Below are positions 62,917 through 64,000 of a stretch of DNA of 64,000 bases, piece by piece. The notes beneath the pieces are model-generated. The model was not told the origin of the DNA, did not search any database, and saw nothing but the letters and a program-made list of their open reading frames with translations. Position numbers and translations under genes: made by a program. Each line of letters begins with the position of its first letter. The stretch's first letter is position 1. The stretch comes from Thermoclostridium sp036562185 (lineage in GTDB: Bacteria > Bacillota > Clostridia > DSM-8532). The stretch lies in assembly GCA_036562185.1 (NCBI GenBank), contig DATCKN010000129.1, positions 62,001 to 126,000 of the forward strand. Reading direction: 5' to 3'.

Positions 62917-62939
62917 AGGGCTGTCGTTTTGATGGCCCT
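62917..62939 (+). repeat. Weak hairpin between binding protein and permease
   Basis: AGGGC at 62917-62921 and GCCCT at 62935-62939 can pair, with TTT after. The stem is only five bases, so it is at most a weak attenuator in the 151-bp gap. Confidence 0.3.
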
Positions 62940-63023
62940 TTATGTAAATCAGTTAATAGCTATGCTTAATATTTTATGTTAAATAGATTATTGCAGTTTT
63001 ACTGAAATGGGGGAAGACAGGTC

Positions 63024-63674
63024 TTGAATTCATCTGTTTTGATATCGGAATTAGCCAAAGGGATGCTTACTTCAGTTGTTATTTTTACCCTTACATTATT
63101 GCTTTCCCTGCCTTTGGGATTGCTGGTCGCTTTCGGGCGTATGTCAAGAAATTGGCTTGTGTGCTGGATATTTAAGATATACATATCAATATTAAGGGGA
63201 ACCCCGTTGATTTTGCAGTTAATGGTTGTATATTTCGGGCCGTTTTTTATTTTTGGTATCCAGATGCCCAGGAATTACAGGTTTACTGCCGTTATCATCG
63301 GTTTTGTCCTTAACTATGCCGCGTATTTTGCTGAAATCTACAGAAGCGGTATTGAGTCCATACCAACAGGGCAGTATGAAGCTGCTAAAGTATTAGGATA
63401 CAGCAAATCCCAAACTTTTTTTAAAATAATACTGCCACAGGTAATTAAACGCATATTGCCCCCGGTAACAAATGAAGCCATTACACTTATTAAGGATACT
63501 TCGCTGGCATACGCCATCTCTGTCCAGGAGATGTTTACAATAGCCCGGGCTTTTGCATCAGCTCAGGCTTCAATGATTCCTTTTGTCGCTGCCGGTATAT
63601 TCTATTACATATTTAACTTTGTTGTGGCGTATATCATGGAATGGATAGAGAAAAAACTAAGCTATTACAGGTAA
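63024..63674 (+). CDS. Polar amino-acid ABC transporter permease (HisM/GlnP type)
   Basis: 216 aa with about five hydrophobic helices. The family loop ISILRGTPLILQLMVVYFG is at about 53-71, and the ATPase-coupling EAA-type loop is GQYEAAKVLGYSKSQTFFKI. INEAITLIKDTSLAYAISVQE in variant form (TNEAITLIKDTSLA) is also diagnostic. The start is TTG at 63024 with TGGGGGAAG upstream. The ATPase gene begins 42 bp later, completing the transporter. Confidence 0.93.
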   Translation: MNSSVLISELAKGMLTSVVIFTLTLLLSLPLGLLVAFGRMSRNWLVCWIFKIYISILRGTPLILQLMVVYFGPFFIFGIQMPRNYRFTAVIIGFVLNYAAYFAEIYRSGIESIPTGQYEAAKVLGYSKSQTFFKIILPQVIKRILPPVTNEAITLIKDTSLAYAISVQEMFTIARAFASAQASMIPFVAAGIFYYIFNFVVAYIMEWIEKKLSYYR

Positions 63675-63716
63675 AATACCGTAAAAAAGATAAAATTGAC
63701 TGCTGGAGAGGTATAA

Positions 63717-64000
63717 ATGAAGCTGTTTGAAATGAAAAATCTGAAAAAGAGTTTTAACGGTCTTGAAATAATAAAAGGCATCTCATTAAGCGTGGAACAG
63801 GGCCAGGTTGTTGCCATAATCGGCCCTTCAGGTTCGGGTAAATCCACGCTTCTCAGGTGTGCGACAATGCTGGAGAGAATTGACAGCGGTGAAATAATAT
63901 ATCTGGGAGAGTATGCAGCTAGAACGGGTGAAGACGGAAAAGCGGTATATGCACCGCAAAGCAGCCTTAAAAAAATACAGAGCTACTTTGGCCTTGTATT
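63717..64000 (+). CDS. Polar amino-acid ABC transporter ATP-binding protein, 3' end outside window
   Basis: The first 94 codons are visible and the frame is open to the right edge. ATG at 63717 is preceded by GGAGAGG. The N-terminus MKLFEMKNLKKSFNGLEIIK is typical of GlnQ/HisP proteins, and the Walker A motif GPSGSGKST is at 36-44. The LERIDSGEIIYLGE stretch follows as usual. It energises uptake through the permease encoded just upstream. The Q-loop, signature and Walker B parts are beyond the window. Confidence 0.93.
   Translation, partial: MKLFEMKNLKKSFNGLEIIKGISLSVEQGQVVAIIGPSGSGKSTLLRCATMLERIDSGEIIYLGEYAARTGEDGKAVYAPQSSLKKIQSYFGLV

Noticed and set aside
1..64000. CRISPR arrays, tRNA or rRNA genes, prophage or complete insertion sequences
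   Set aside because: No regularly spaced repeats, cloverleaf-like sequence, transposase or phage gene was recognised in the gaps between genes.

Overview
The window reads as chromosome of a low-to-moderate GC Firmicute, most likely a plant-polysaccharide-degrading member of the Clostridia (Acetivibrio/Thermoclostridium-like). The support is indirect: strong AGGAGG-type ribosome binding sites, frequent TTG/GTG starts, a MurT/GatD pair, the DapL route to diaminopimelate, many glycoside hydrolases and no respiratory genes. The genus is inference. No rRNA, tRNA, CRISPR array or intact insertion sequence was seen.

Layout. 1-3.8 kb: a pectin/hemicellulose side-chain operon (GH43 cut by the left edge, GH105, GH28). 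4-6.8 kb: copper efflux ATPase CopA with its chaperone CopZ. 6.9-11 kb: an AEC-type permease, an amidohydrolase, and an ECF vitamin-transporter S component divergent from a MocR/PdxR-type regulator that has lost its PLP lysine. 11-16.3 kb: a probable glutamate 2,3-aminomutase, asnS, dapF and dapL. 16.4-18.5 kb (minus): gatD and murT for lipid II amidation. 18.8-25.9 kb: an ECF sigma factor with its anti-sigma factor, polA, coaE, a membrane-anchored lytic transglycosylase, a small unknown gene and class II aldolase. 26.3-30.2 kb: an LPG-synthase-like membrane protein and a two-component system.

30.3-43 kb is a maltodextrin locus. A LacI-family regulator is followed by an ABC importer (lipoprotein plus two permeases), two conventional GH13 enzymes, one unusual GH13 protein with GlgE-like catalytic region IV, and a short alpha-glucan phosphorylase. 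Three matching operator-like sites lie at the regulator and importer promoters. The importer has no ATPase in the window and probably borrows a shared MsmX-type ATPase. Imported maltodextrins would be hydrolysed, phosphorolysed and perhaps transglycosylated in the cytoplasm.

43-49.3 kb carries an acyl-ACP thioesterase, a cupin, a small C_GCAxxG_C_C protein, a large intracellular GH2 enzyme with two CBM6-like modules, and a small unknown gene. 49.6-54 kb is a glycine cleavage operon (gcvT-gcvH-gcvPA-gcvPB). 54-57.6 kb (minus) holds a polytopic membrane protein fused to a DUF6273-like domain, then an encapsulin shell gene with its encapsulated ferritin cargo, whose C-terminus is a clear targeting peptide. 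57.8-64 kb has a small membrane protein interrupted at a T8 tract, glutamate dehydrogenase, Hsp20, a uracil permease, and a polar amino-acid ABC transporter whose ATPase runs off the right edge.

The items most worth a second look are the encapsulin/EncFtn pair, the lysine-less MocR regulator, the T8 frameshift gene, the GlgE-like GH13 protein, the three-operator arrangement of the maltodextrin locus, and the membrane/DUF6273 fusion.
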